This document shows positions 34,838-42,573 of a DNA stretch of 64,000 nt, in pieces. The DNA is taken from the NCBI RefSeq assembly GCF_005952805.1, contig NZ_CP040709.1, forward strand, positions 496,001 to 560,000. The letters run 5' to 3'. Both the position numbers and the translations under genes were made by a program. The notes under the pieces were generated by a model. It made no database searches and had not been told where the DNA came from. It saw nothing but the letters and a program-made list of their open reading frames with translations. Position 1 is the first letter of the stretch. Each line of letters begins with the position of its first letter. The DNA is from Inhella inkyongensis. GTDB taxonomy: Bacteria; Pseudomonadota; Gammaproteobacteria; Burkholderiales; Burkholderiaceae_C.

Positions 34838-35433
34838 GCGGGGAAGTCCTGTTGGCGTTCTGCCTGTTCGCCTGCGTGTCCTCGGTGACGCCGGGGCCGA
34901 ACAATCTGATGGTGTTGGCCTCGGGCGTGAACCACGGCTTTCGGGCTTCGATCCCGCATGTGCTGGGCATCGGCATCGGCTTTGGGGTGATGCTGGTGGC
35001 GGTGGGGCTGGGGCTCGGGCAGTTGTTCGAGCGCTGGCCTCTAGCCTATGAGTTGCTGAAGTGGCTGGGTGCGGCCTATCTGGTCTATCTGGCATGGGCG
35101 ATCGCGCGCTCCGGCGCCCCCGAACTCCAGTCGAGCAAAAGCGGCCGGCCGATGACCTTTCTGGAGGCCGCTGCCTTTCAGTGGGTCAATCCCAAGGCCT
35201 GGATCATGGCCGTGGGCGCCTTCAGCACCTATGTGCCCGGGCATGGTTTGTGGGCGGTGCTGCTGGCCACGGGGGTGTTTGTGATGATCAATATCCCCTC
35301 GGTCTCGCTGTGGGCCTGGTGCGGCAGCGCGCTGCGCGCTTGGATGGCGGTGGGGGTGCGGCAGCGCTTGTTCAATTTGGGGATGGCGCTCTTGTTGCTG
35401 CTGTCCCTGGTGCCCCTCTTTTTGGAGCGGTGA
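34834..35433 (+). CDS. LysE-family translocator
   Basis: A 199-residue membrane protein with about six helices and the LysE/RhtB pattern TPGPNNLMVLASGVNHGFRAS near the N terminus, LGAAYLVYLAWAIARSG in the middle and FQWVNPKAWIMAVGAFSTY, another family hallmark. Members export amino acids such as lysine, homoserine or threonine. It is coupled to EamA (ATGA overlap) and to the racemase (TGATG overlap). Confidence 0.9.
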   Translation: MSGEVLLAFCLFACVSSVTPGPNNLMVLASGVNHGFRASIPHVLGIGIGFGVMLVAVGLGLGQLFERWPLAYELLKWLGAAYLVYLAWAIARSGAPELQSSKSGRPMTFLEAAAFQWVNPKAWIMAVGAFSTYVPGHGLWAVLLATGVFVMINIPSVSLWAWCGSALRAWMAVGVRQRLFNLGMALLLLLSLVPLFLER

Positions 35434-36188
35434 TGAGTCGGATGTTGGGGATGCTGGGGGGCATGAGCTGGGTCTCGACCGCTCAGCTCTATGCGCAGAT
35501 CAATCAAGGCGTGGCCGAGGCCCGAGGGGGCCTGCACAGTGCCCGCCTGCTGATCCATAGCGTGGACTTCGCGCCGCTGGCGGCCGCCCAGGCGGGCGGT
35601 GATTGGGCGGGCATTGCCCAGGCGCTGGGAGAGGCCGGCGCCGGCCTGCGCCGGGCGGGTGCCGAGGCCCTGATCCTGGCCACCAACACCATGCATGCCG
35701 TGGCCGATGACATCGAACAGCGGGCCGGCTTGCCGCTGCTGCATCTGGTGGACATCACCGCCCAATCCTTGAGCGAGCGGGGCATGGAGCGCGTCGGCCT
35801 GCTCGGAACCCGATTCACGATGGAGCTGCCCTTCTATGGCGAGCGATTGCAGCGGCATGGCATGACGGTGCGGGTTCCTGGGCCGTCAGGGCGCGAGGCT
35901 GTCCATCGCGCGATCTACGAGGAGCTCTGCCACGGCCGCGTCAGCCCGCAGACCACCGCGCTATTGCAAGCGCAGGTGGAGCACCTGGCCGAGGCGGGCG
36001 CCCAGGCGGTGGTGCTGGGCTGTACCGAGTTGATGCTGGCGCTGCCGCCTGATACGCCAGCGGCCCTGCCTCTGCTGGACAGCACATCGCTGCAAGCTCA
36101 GGCGGCGGTGCGCTGGTTGCTGGCGGATGACCCCCGCAACCCGGTGCCGACCGCTCGGTCGGGCGCCGTCGCACAATCCGCACCCTGA
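35433..36188 (+). CDS. Aspartate/glutamate racemase, Thr/Cys type
   Basis: A 251-residue PLP-independent racemase. The second catalytic Cys is C197 in VVLGCTEL, but the first position reads Thr (T84 in ATNTMH) instead of Cys. The same Thr/Cys pair is known in E. coli YgeA, which acts preferentially on L-aspartate and L-glutamate, so this enzyme may also be one-directional (inference). Two exporter genes lie upstream and an aminotransferase downstream, consistent with D-amino acid or acidic amino acid handling. The start at 35433 overlaps the previous stop by one base. Confidence 0.88.
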   Translation: MSRMLGMLGGMSWVSTAQLYAQINQGVAEARGGLHSARLLIHSVDFAPLAAAQAGGDWAGIAQALGEAGAGLRRAGAEALILATNTMHAVADDIEQRAGLPLLHLVDITAQSLSERGMERVGLLGTRFTMELPFYGERLQRHGMTVRVPGPSGREAVHRAIYEELCHGRVSPQTTALLQAQVEHLAEAGAQAVVLGCTELMLALPPDTPAALPLLDSTSLQAQAAVRWLLADDPRNPVPTARSGAVAQSAP

Positions 36189-36210
36189 ATTCCACCAACC
36201 GCCTCCCATC

Positions 36211-37425
36211 ATGAACAGCCCCTGGAACCTGGCGCACCGTGCTGCGCGCATGAACCCCTCGATCATTCGCGAGATCCTCAAGGTCACCGAGAAGCCCGGC
36301 ATCCTGTCGATGGCGGGTGGTCTGCCCAGCAGCGACACCTTCCCCATCGAAGAACTCAAGGCCGCCTGCGACAAGGTGCTGACCGACAACCCGCGCGAGG
36401 CCCTGCAGTACGCCGCCAGCGAGGGATTCGCGCCCCTGCGTGAATGGGCGGCCGCGCGCGTGAATGCCGAGTTGGGCATGAATGTCACGCCGGACCAGGT
36501 GCTGGTGACCAGCGGCTCCCAGCAGGGCCTGGACTTGGTGGGCAAGATCCTGTGCGACCAGGGCGCTCCCGTGGCCGTCGAGACCCCGACCTATCTGGGC
36601 GCGCTGCAGGCCTTCACGCCCTATGAGCCGCTGTTCCACAGCCTGGCCAGCGATCACCAGGGCCCGCTGCCGGAGGCGCTGGCCGAATGCCCCAAGGTGG
36701 CGCCGGGCACCCGCTTTGCGTACCTGCTGCCCAACTTCCAAAACCCCACCGGCCGTGTGATGCCGGCCGCGCGCCGCGATGCGCTGATGGCTGCGGCGCA
36801 GTCGGCCGGCGTGCCCGTGGTGGAAGACAACCCCTATGGCGATCTGTGGTTTGACGAGCATCCGGGCGCTTCGCTCTCCAGCCGTTGGGCCGAGGGCTCG
36901 ATCTATCTGGGCAGCTTCTCCAAGATCCTGACGCCGGGCTTCCGCCTGGGCTATGCCATCGCGCCCAAGAGCCTCTACCCCAAGCTGCTGCAGGCCAAGC
37001 AGGCCGCCGACCTGCACACCCCGGGCTTCAACCAGCGCGTGGTCTACGAGGTCATCAAGGACGGCTTCCTGGACCGCCATATCCCCAGCATTCGCGCGCG
37101 CTACAAGGCCAATCGCGATGCCATGGCCAAGGCCATCAAGGCACACCTGCCGGCCGGCTGCGAGTACGAGGTTCCGAAGGGCGGCATGTTCTTCTGGATC
37201 CGCCTGCCCGAGGGCCTGAACGCCATCGAACTGCTGCCTTTGGCGGTGGACGCAGGCATCGCCTTCGTGCCCGGCGCGGCCTTCTATGCCAACAACCCGG
37301 ACCCGCGCGCGCTGCGCCTGAGCTTTGTCACTCTGACGCCGGAGCAGATCGAGAAGGGCGTGGCCATCCTGGGTCAGGTGCTGCACAACGCCCTGAATAG
37401 CACCCACGTCATTCCGACGCCTTGA
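36211..37425 (+). CDS. PLP-dependent aminotransferase, 2-aminoadipate/LysN-like
   Basis: A 404-residue fold-type I aminotransferase without a DNA-binding domain. The PLP lysine is in YLGSFSKILTPGFRLGY. Other signs are the N-terminal substrate loop GILSMAGGLPSSDTFP, TSGSQQGLDLVGKIL for phosphate binding, and the conserved Asn/Pro in LPNFQNPTGR. This subgroup includes 2-aminoadipate and aromatic or branched-chain aminotransferases; the exact substrate is not decided by sequence. The start at 36211 follows the racemase by 22 nt; an in-frame start inside the racemase gene is rejected. Confidence 0.88.
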   Translation: MNSPWNLAHRAARMNPSIIREILKVTEKPGILSMAGGLPSSDTFPIEELKAACDKVLTDNPREALQYAASEGFAPLREWAAARVNAELGMNVTPDQVLVTSGSQQGLDLVGKILCDQGAPVAVETPTYLGALQAFTPYEPLFHSLASDHQGPLPEALAECPKVAPGTRFAYLLPNFQNPTGRVMPAARRDALMAAAQSAGVPVVEDNPYGDLWFDEHPGASLSSRWAEGSIYLGSFSKILTPGFRLGYAIAPKSLYPKLLQAKQAADLHTPGFNQRVVYEVIKDGFLDRHIPSIRARYKANRDAMAKAIKAHLPAGCEYEVPKGGMFFWIRLPEGLNAIELLPLAVDAGIAFVPGAAFYANNPDPRALRLSFVTLTPEQIEKGVAILGQVLHNALNSTHVIPTP

Positions 37426-37426
37426 T

Positions 37427-37861
37427 ATGACGCTGGGCTTCAAGTTCAGTGCGTTGCTGGCGTTGACCTTGTGTGGGGTGGTTGCCCAAGCGGGATCAGC
37501 CACTCCGCGCGCGGCCTTGCAGGCTTTTCTGCAAGCCGAACTGGCAGGCGCGCGCTTGGACAGTGACGGTTGGCGTCGCTTGATCGCGAACCATGTGGAA
37601 GCGGGCAGCGACTATGAGGAGCCCGGTTGGGACTCTGTGACGCTGGTGCGCAAGGCCCAGATCGGCCGAATTCAGTGTTCACGTGGCCGCGAATGTCGGG
37701 CCAAGGTGCGCTTTGAATTGGAGGGCGCCGATGTGCATCCTGCTGATGAGCAGGAAGACTATGTGCTGCACAAGGGCGCTGATGGGTGGCGAGTAGCAAC
37801 CTGGCCACATGCCAAGCCGTTCGGGCGACCTCGCGTGCAGTCGACTGCGCATCTCCCATGA
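37427..37861 (+). CDS. Small exported protein of unknown function
   Basis: A 144-residue protein with a signal peptide (residues 1-22, ALLALTLCGVVAQAG). The mature part begins TPRAALQAFLQAELAGARLDSDGW and contains one Cys pair (CSRGRECRAK). The end (YVLHKGADGWRVATWPHAKPFGRPRV) has a pattern often seen in NTF2-like folds, but I do not claim this. The start lies one base after the aminotransferase stop and the end overlaps the GNAT gene by 4 nt, so it is a genuine operon member. Confidence 0.65.
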   Translation: MTLGFKFSALLALTLCGVVAQAGSATPRAALQAFLQAELAGARLDSDGWRRLIANHVEAGSDYEEPGWDSVTLVRKAQIGRIQCSRGRECRAKVRFELEGADVHPADEQEDYVLHKGADGWRVATWPHAKPFGRPRVQSTAHLP

Positions 37862-38319
37862 GCGTTGGCCTTGAGCGCGGCGGTCGTCGCTATTCCTTGA
37901 GCAGCGACCCCGCCGCGCTCGATGTTGACGCGGTGCACGCCATGCTCAGCCGTGCCTACTGGTGCCGGGGCATTCCGCGTGACACCGTGGCCAAGGCGAT
38001 GGCGCACTCCCTGGCATTCAGTTTGTGGTGCGAAGAGGCGCCTCGCCGTCAGGTGGGGATCGCCCGCTGGGTCACCGACCGCGCCACGTTTGCCTACCTC
38101 TGCGATGTGTTCTTGCATGAGGATCACCGCGGGCTGGGCCTGGGTGACTGGATGGTGGGCGAGGGGCTCAAACATCCGGATTTGCAGGGCCTGCGCCGCC
38201 AGGTCCTGTTCACCGCCGACATGCATGGGCTCTATGCCCGCCACGGCTTCACCGCGCTGAAGACGCCGGAGCGCGGCATGGAGATCGTGCGCCCCAACCT
38301 CTACCAGGACCTCGCGTGA
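37858..38319 (+). CDS. GNAT family N-acetyltransferase
   Basis: A 153-residue acetyltransferase-fold protein. The acetyl-CoA loop appears as DVFLHEDHRGLGLGDWMVGEGLKHP, with the R/QxxGxG pattern DHRGLGLG, followed by a terminal LFTADMHGLYARHGFTAL segment. It resembles small stand-alone GNATs of unknown substrate. The start at 37858 overlaps the preceding stop (ATGA); an earlier in-frame ATG lies inside that gene and is rejected. Confidence 0.85.
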   Translation: MSVGLERGGRRYSLSSDPAALDVDAVHAMLSRAYWCRGIPRDTVAKAMAHSLAFSLWCEEAPRRQVGIARWVTDRATFAYLCDVFLHEDHRGLGLGDWMVGEGLKHPDLQGLRRQVLFTADMHGLYARHGFTALKTPERGMEIVRPNLYQDLA

Positions 38320-39146
38320 AGCGCCGATTCTTCGAGGTCGATGTCTTCGCCAGCGAGGCCTTGCGAGGCAACCCGCTGGCGGTGGTGGTCGATGCCCAGG
38401 GCCTGAGCGACGCCCAGATGCAAGACCTGGCGCGCTGGACCAATTTCAGCGAGACCAGCTTCATCCTGCCGCCCACCGATGCGCGCGCCGATTACTGGGT
38501 GCGCATCTTCACGCCGGGTGGCGAACTGCCCTTTGCGGGGCACCCCACTTTGGGAACGGCCTATGCCTATCTGGCCAGTGGCGCGCAGCCACGTCAGGCG
38601 GGCTGCCTGGTCCAGCAGTGCGGCGTCGGCCTGGTGCGGGTCAAGCTGCAGGGGCCGGGGCGATTCGCCTTTGATGCCCCGCCGCTGAAGCGCCAGGGCG
38701 CCGTCACCGGGAGTGAGCGCCAGCAGGCGCTGGACAGCCTGGGCCTGCAGTCGGTGCTGGATCTGCAATGGGTGGACAACGGCCAGGGCTGGATGGCCGC
38801 GCGCCTGGACACGGCGGAGCAGGTGTTGGCGCTGCGTCCGGACTTTCAGCGCATGCGTGGACTCAAGCTGGGCGTGATTGCCCCGCATGCGAAGGGAGCT
38901 GATGCGGACTTTGAGGTGCGCGCCTTTGTGCCGGCCCTGGGCATCCCGGAGGATCCGGTGACAGGCGGCCTGCAGGCCAGCCTGGCACGGTGGTTGATCC
39001 CGGCGGGCTTGGCGCCCGATCACTATGTCGCCGCGCAGGGTGCGGCTTTGGGGCGTGCCGGCCGCGTCAGTGTGGATCGCGAGGGCGACGCGATCTGGAT
39101 CGGCGGCCAAGTGCTGCCGGTGGTGGAAGGCCTGCTGACGCTATGA
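38316..39146 (+). CDS. PhzF-family isomerase-like protein
   Basis: A 276-residue protein of the PhzF/diaminopimelate-epimerase fold. The catalytic Glu is E46 in NFSETSFIL, and family motifs EVDVFASEALRGNPLAVV, FAGHPTLGTAYAY and the C-terminal PEDPVTGGLQASLARWL are present. No phenazine genes accompany it, so a phenazine role is not implied; many such proteins act on unknown small molecules. The GTG start overlaps the GNAT stop by 4 nt. Confidence 0.9.
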   Translation: MKRRFFEVDVFASEALRGNPLAVVVDAQGLSDAQMQDLARWTNFSETSFILPPTDARADYWVRIFTPGGELPFAGHPTLGTAYAYLASGAQPRQAGCLVQQCGVGLVRVKLQGPGRFAFDAPPLKRQGAVTGSERQQALDSLGLQSVLDLQWVDNGQGWMAARLDTAEQVLALRPDFQRMRGLKLGVIAPHAKGADADFEVRAFVPALGIPEDPVTGGLQASLARWLIPAGLAPDHYVAAQGAALGRAGRVSVDREGDAIWIGGQVLPVVEGLLTL

Positions 39147-39502
39147 GTCGGTCTTCCGTCCGCTATACAGGGAGCTGCCACTGTGGCGGGGTGCGCTTCG
39201 CCATCACCAGCGACTTTCCGGAGCTGACGCAGTGCGATTGCTCGATGTGCAAGCGCCGCAGTGCCACCATTGTCAAGGTGCACGAGTCGGCCTTTGAGCT
39301 GCTGGCAGGCGCCGAGCTGCTGACAGAGTACCAATTCCACACCCACACCGCGCGCCACTTCTTCTGCAAGGTCTGCGGCATTTATCCCTTCCACCGCAAG
39401 CGCGTCACGCCCGATTTCTTCGGGGTCAACGTGGCCTGCCTGGAACACTTTGATCCGCAGGGCATCCCCTTGCGTCAGGCCGTCGGAGCGGCCATGCCAT
39501 GA
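39143..39502 (+). CDS. GFA-family zinc protein
   Basis: A 119-residue protein of the glutathione-dependent formaldehyde-activating (GFA/Mss4-like) family. The zinc-binding cysteines are all visible: SCHCGGVRF, CDCSMCKRR and FFCKVCGIYPF. Relatives bind glutathione adducts or small thiols; function here is unproven. It overlaps the PhzF gene and the AlaX gene by 4 nt each, in the middle of a coupled series. Confidence 0.9.
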   Translation: MSRSSVRYTGSCHCGGVRFAITSDFPELTQCDCSMCKRRSATIVKVHESAFELLAGAELLTEYQFHTHTARHFFCKVCGIYPFHRKRVTPDFFGVNVACLEHFDPQGIPLRQAVGAAMP

Positions 39503-40248
39503 ATCTGCCCGCCACCGAAGAGCTGTTTCGCGAGGATTCCACGCTGCTTCACTGTGAGGCTGTGGTGCTGGCGCAGGAGGAGGGCGGTGGCTTGATCCTG
39601 GATCGCACCGTGGCTTATCCACTGGGCGGCGGCCAGGCCGGGGATGCCGGCGAGATTCGCGCCGGATCGTTGAGCTGGCGCTTTTCCGACACGCGCAAGA
39701 GCAAGCTGCATCCGGGGGCCATCCTGCACCTCATCGAGGGCGAGGGGCCGACGCCGGAGACGCGAGTGACGGTGGCCATCGACGCGCCGCGGCGGGAAGC
39801 GCATCGGCGCTTTCATACCGCCACCCATCTGCTGTGTGCGCTGCTGCCCTATCCGGTGGATGGCTGCTCCATCACCGAGACCACTGCGCGCCTGGACTTT
39901 CACACCGACGAGGCCTTCGACAAGGCGGCGATCGAGTCGGGGTTGCGGCGACTGGTGGCGGAAGCCCGCCCGGTGCGTCAGCGCTGGATCAGCGAGGATG
40001 AGCTGGATGCCAACCCCGGCCTGGTGCGCAGCATGAGCGTGCAGCCGCCGCGTGGATTGGGGCGTGTGCGGGTGATCGAGGTCGAAGGGGTGGATCTCCA
40101 GCCCTGCGGCGGTACGCATGTGAACAACACCGCCGAGATCGGCGCCCTTGTCGTCACAAAGATTGAGAAAAAGTCCGCGAAGACCCGCAGGGTCGTCCTG
40201 GGCTTTGCCCAGGTCGGCGCAGCCGGGAGCGGACTTTCTCCGGCGTAG
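39499..40248 (+). CDS. AlaX-type alanyl-tRNA editing protein with repeat-derived C terminus
   Basis: A 249-residue trans-editing protein that should remove mischarged amino acids from tRNA-Ala. It has an N-terminal beta barrel (VAYPLGGGQAGDAG), the zinc/catalytic motif HTATH in the middle, and CGGTHVNN near the end, as in the second domain of AlaRS. Family homology runs through VVTKIEKKSAKTRRV. The last 12 or so residues (QVGAAGSGLSPA) are encoded by a foldback repeat that begins at about 40165, so the native end was probably replaced or extended. The gene still looks functional. Confidence 0.88.
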   Translation: MNLPATEELFREDSTLLHCEAVVLAQEEGGGLILDRTVAYPLGGGQAGDAGEIRAGSLSWRFSDTRKSKLHPGAILHLIEGEGPTPETRVTVAIDAPRREAHRRFHTATHLLCALLPYPVDGCSITETTARLDFHTDEAFDKAAIESGLRRLVAEARPVRQRWISEDELDANPGLVRSMSVQPPRGLGRVRVIEVEGVDLQPCGGTHVNNTAEIGALVVTKIEKKSAKTRRVVLGFAQVGAAGSGLSPA

Positions 40249-40436
40249 GCTCATGTCGCGCAGCGACGTGAAGGCCGCAAAGCGGCCAGGCCGTAGCCAA
40301 AAGAAATCGGCCAAGACCCGCAGGGCTGAGGCCGGACAGGAGGGCGCACCAATGGGCGGCCTCCCGCCTGCCGAAGGGAGCCGGCATGCAGGCCGGCTCG
40401 ACGTGCTTGGCTTTGCCGAGTCGGGCGCAGCCTGAA
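40165..40436. repeat. Foldback repeat array overlapping the alaX 3' end
   Basis: GAGAAAAAGTCCGC (40165-40178) is mirrored by GCGGACTTTCTC (40229-40240). Inside lies CCTGGGC-TTT-GCCCAGG (40197-40213). Further hairpins are GGCCGC-AAA-GCGGCC (40273-40287) and GAGCCGGC-N6-GCCGGCTC (40378-40399). The end of the region (40403-40434) is a diverged second copy of the first segment: both contain AAGACCCGCAGGG, then TGGGCTTTGCC or TTGGCTTTGCC and GGCGCAGCC. It fills the 214-bp gap between alaX and the next gene. Confidence 0.75.
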
Positions 40437-40462
40437 GGCCTGACTACACTGCGGCGCTCATC

Positions 40463-40972
40463 ATGAACGCCCCCGAGATACAACTGCTCCCGCCGGCTGA
40501 CACCGCACAGTGGAGCGAAGCCCGTCAGATCTTGCGCGAGTACGCCGAGCAATTGGGCGTGGACCTTTGTTTCCAGGGCTTCGAGGCCGAGCTGGTCGAG
40601 TTGCCGAATCACTACGGCCCGCCTCAGGGCTTCTTCCTGCTGGCCTGGCTGGACGGCGCCCTGGCCGGTTGTGTGGGCTTTCGTGCCCTGGCAGATGTGG
40701 ACTACCCCAACGCATGCGAGATGAAGCGGCTGTTCGTGCGGCCGGCATTTCGGCGTTTCGGGCTGGGCCGACTGCTGGCGCAGGCCTTGATCGAGCGAGC
40801 CCAAGAGGCGGGCTACTCCACCATGCTGCTCGACACCCTGGACGACATGGAGGCCGCGCGCGGCCTGTATGAAACCCTGGGTTTCGAAGAGGTGCCGCCC
40901 TACTACTACAACCCCATCCCAGGTGCCCACTACCTGAAGGTGGACCTGCTGGCGCCGCGCACCAGCTTCTAG
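40463..40972 (+). CDS. GNAT family N-acetyltransferase
   Basis: A 169-residue acetyltransferase. The acetyl-CoA loop is MKRLFVRPAFRRFGLGRLLAQALIERA, with the expected R-R-F-G-L-G pattern, and the C-terminal LYETLGFEEVPPYYYNPIPGAHYLKVDL matches a common small-GNAT ending. Acidic or aliphatic acceptor groups cannot be told from sequence. It is separated from the alaX operon by the repeat region and probably has its own promoter. Confidence 0.9.
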   Translation: MNAPEIQLLPPADTAQWSEARQILREYAEQLGVDLCFQGFEAELVELPNHYGPPQGFFLLAWLDGALAGCVGFRALADVDYPNACEMKRLFVRPAFRRFGLGRLLAQALIERAQEAGYSTMLLDTLDDMEAARGLYETLGFEEVPPYYYNPIPGAHYLKVDLLAPRTSF

Positions 40973-41021
40973 GCGCCTGCCGGCTTTGGGTTACGGCGGA
41001 TTACCGCCCTACAGTGCCCGG

Positions 41022-41912
41022 ATGGAATTTCAAGCACTGGGCACGCACCGATGCGAGCTGGGCGAGTCGCCGCTGTGGCATGCGCAAGAGCAAGCCCTAT
41101 ACGCCGTCGACATTGCTCGGCGCGAACTGCTGCGCTGGTCCTTCGGGCGGGAGTCTCCTGCGGTGTGGGCGTTGCCCTCGGAGCCGGGGTGCATTGCGCT
41201 ACGCGCGGCCGGTGGCTTGTGGGTGGCGTGTCGGGATGGGCTCTTTGCTTTTGATCCTGCCAGCGGTCACAGCACCCTCTGCCAGCCTCCGCCGTTTGAC
41301 CCGGCCCGGCAGCGCTACAACGATGGCCGGGTGGATGTCGCAGGTCGGCTGTGGGTCGGCAGCATTGACGATGCCCGCGAGCCGCAGGCGGCGCTCTACC
41401 GGCTCGATGCCCCGGGCCCACAGCGCGTGGCGGATGGCATCACGACCTCCAATGGTCTGGCCTGGAGCCCCGACGGGCGATGGATGTATTGGGCTGACAC
41501 CAAGGCGCACGCGGTCTATCGGCTGCCTTTTGATGCCGGGCGAGCTCAAGTGGGCGACCGGCAGACCTGGTTGAAATTTGCGCCGCGAGCACCGGGGCAG
41601 TCGCTGGAGCACTACGGCGGGCGCCCCGATGGGGCGGCAGTCGATGCGGAGGGCTGCTACTGGGTGGCGATGTACGAGGGGCAGCGGCTGTTGCGCTTCT
41701 CGCCCCGGGGGGAGTTGTTGCGAGAGTGCGCGCTACCGGTGCGCTGCCCCACCATGCCCTGCCTGGGCGGGCCGGATTTGAGAACGCTCTACCTGACCAC
41801 CGCCCGCCAGGGGCGTCCAGCGGAGGAGTTGGCGCGCCAGCCGCTGGCCGGTGCGGTCTTGAGCCTGCGGGTTGACGTACCGGGCTTACCGGCTACGGCC
41901 TGCGCGCTCTAA
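41022..41912 (+). CDS. SMP-30/gluconolactonase-family hydrolase
   Basis: A 296-residue six-bladed beta-propeller. The four metal ligands of the family are visible: Glu in CELGESPLW, Asn in RYNDGRVD, Asn in TTSNGLAWSPDG and Asp in RPDGAAVDAEG. Such enzymes open sugar lactones such as gluconolactone or arabinonolactone. There is no signal peptide, and no sugar operon is nearby. The start at 41022 (MEFQALGTHRCELGESP) is typical. Confidence 0.9.
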   Translation: MEFQALGTHRCELGESPLWHAQEQALYAVDIARRELLRWSFGRESPAVWALPSEPGCIALRAAGGLWVACRDGLFAFDPASGHSTLCQPPPFDPARQRYNDGRVDVAGRLWVGSIDDAREPQAALYRLDAPGPQRVADGITTSNGLAWSPDGRWMYWADTKAHAVYRLPFDAGRAQVGDRQTWLKFAPRAPGQSLEHYGGRPDGAAVDAEGCYWVAMYEGQRLLRFSPRGELLRECALPVRCPTMPCLGGPDLRTLYLTTARQGRPAEELARQPLAGAVLSLRVDVPGLPATACAL

Positions 41913-41993
41913 GGCAGCCCTAAATAAGTCCTCGCTTGGGCCGCATTCCTGCCACGGCAGCGTCGGTCGCAAGCTGCGTTCGATCAAAAGTCA

Positions 41994-42024
41994 TGGACAG
42001 AAACCACAGGTTTCCACCTATACT
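41994..42024 (+). promoter_or_regulatory. Possible sigma-70 promoter of the atp operon
   Basis: TGGACA (41994-41999) and TATACT (42019-42024) resemble -35 and -10 boxes, but the spacing of 19 bp is slightly long. The palindrome GAAACC-ACA-GGTTTC lies between them at 42000-42014. The atpI start is 55 nt downstream. Confidence 0.5.
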
Positions 42025-42037
42025 CCCAGGGTTTTGC

Positions 42038-42057
42038 CGACCGGTGTGAGCCGGTCG
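42038..42057 (+). promoter_or_regulatory. Leader hairpin upstream of atpI
   Basis: CGACCGG-TGTGAG-CCGGTCG is a perfect 7-bp stem in the predicted leader, 21 nt before the atpI ATG. It is not followed by a T-run, so mRNA stability or translational control is more likely than termination. Confidence 0.5.
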
Positions 42058-42078
42058 TGTCATTTCTCAAGGGTCTGC

Positions 42079-42561
42079 ATGTCGGAATCTTCATCACCTG
42101 CTGCCGATCCCTGGGATGCCGACGCGGCCGAGTCGCAACCCGCAGCCCCTTGGACCCGGGAACAGGTTCAGGTGCTGGAGCGTGAGCAGCCTTCGCTCTC
42201 GCCCTGGCGTGTGGTGGGGTTGCAGGCACTGGTGGGTGCGGTGCTGGTGGTCTTGTGGGCGCTGTGGGGCTCGCGAGGTCAGACCCAGGCGGCTTCTGCC
42301 CTCTGGGGTGCTGCTGCGGTGGTGTTGCCTTCGGCTGCAATGGCCTGGGGTATGCGCCGGCGCAGTGCGCAAGCAGCCGCAGCGCTTCTGGCCTTCATGG
42401 TCTGGGAGCTGGTGAAGATTGTGTTGACCGTGGCCATCCTGGTGGCGGCGGTGAAGTTGCAGCCTGATCTGAGTTGGCCAGCTCTGCTGGTGGGTCTGAT
42501 CGGCTGTTTGAAGGTGCATCTGTGGGGTCTTTGGGCCCTACGTGTGAAGACTAACGAATAA
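42079..42561 (+). CDS. atpI: ATP synthase subunit I
   Basis: A 160-residue membrane protein heading the atp operon. The first 45 residues are hydrophilic; four membrane helices follow (from LQALVGAVLVVLWALWG on). AtpI helps assemble the c-ring in some bacteria but is not needed for catalysis. The start at 42079 (MSESSSPAADPW) lies after an AAGGGT site; a longer in-frame start would run through the promoter. atpB follows 12 nt later. Confidence 0.9.
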   Translation: MSESSSPAADPWDADAAESQPAAPWTREQVQVLEREQPSLSPWRVVGLQALVGAVLVVLWALWGSRGQTQAASALWGAAAVVLPSAAMAWGMRRRSAQAAAALLAFMVWELVKIVLTVAILVAAVKLQPDLSWPALLVGLIGCLKVHLWGLWALRVKTNE

Positions 42562-42573
42562 GAGCGAGCGACG

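Noticed and set aside
38316..39146. PhzF as a sign of phenazine synthesis
   Set aside because: No other phz genes; PhzF homologues are widespread with other roles.
40249..40462. Insertion sequence or CRISPR array in the repeat region
   Set aside because: No transposase, no regular repeat-spacer pattern; only hairpins and two diverged copies.
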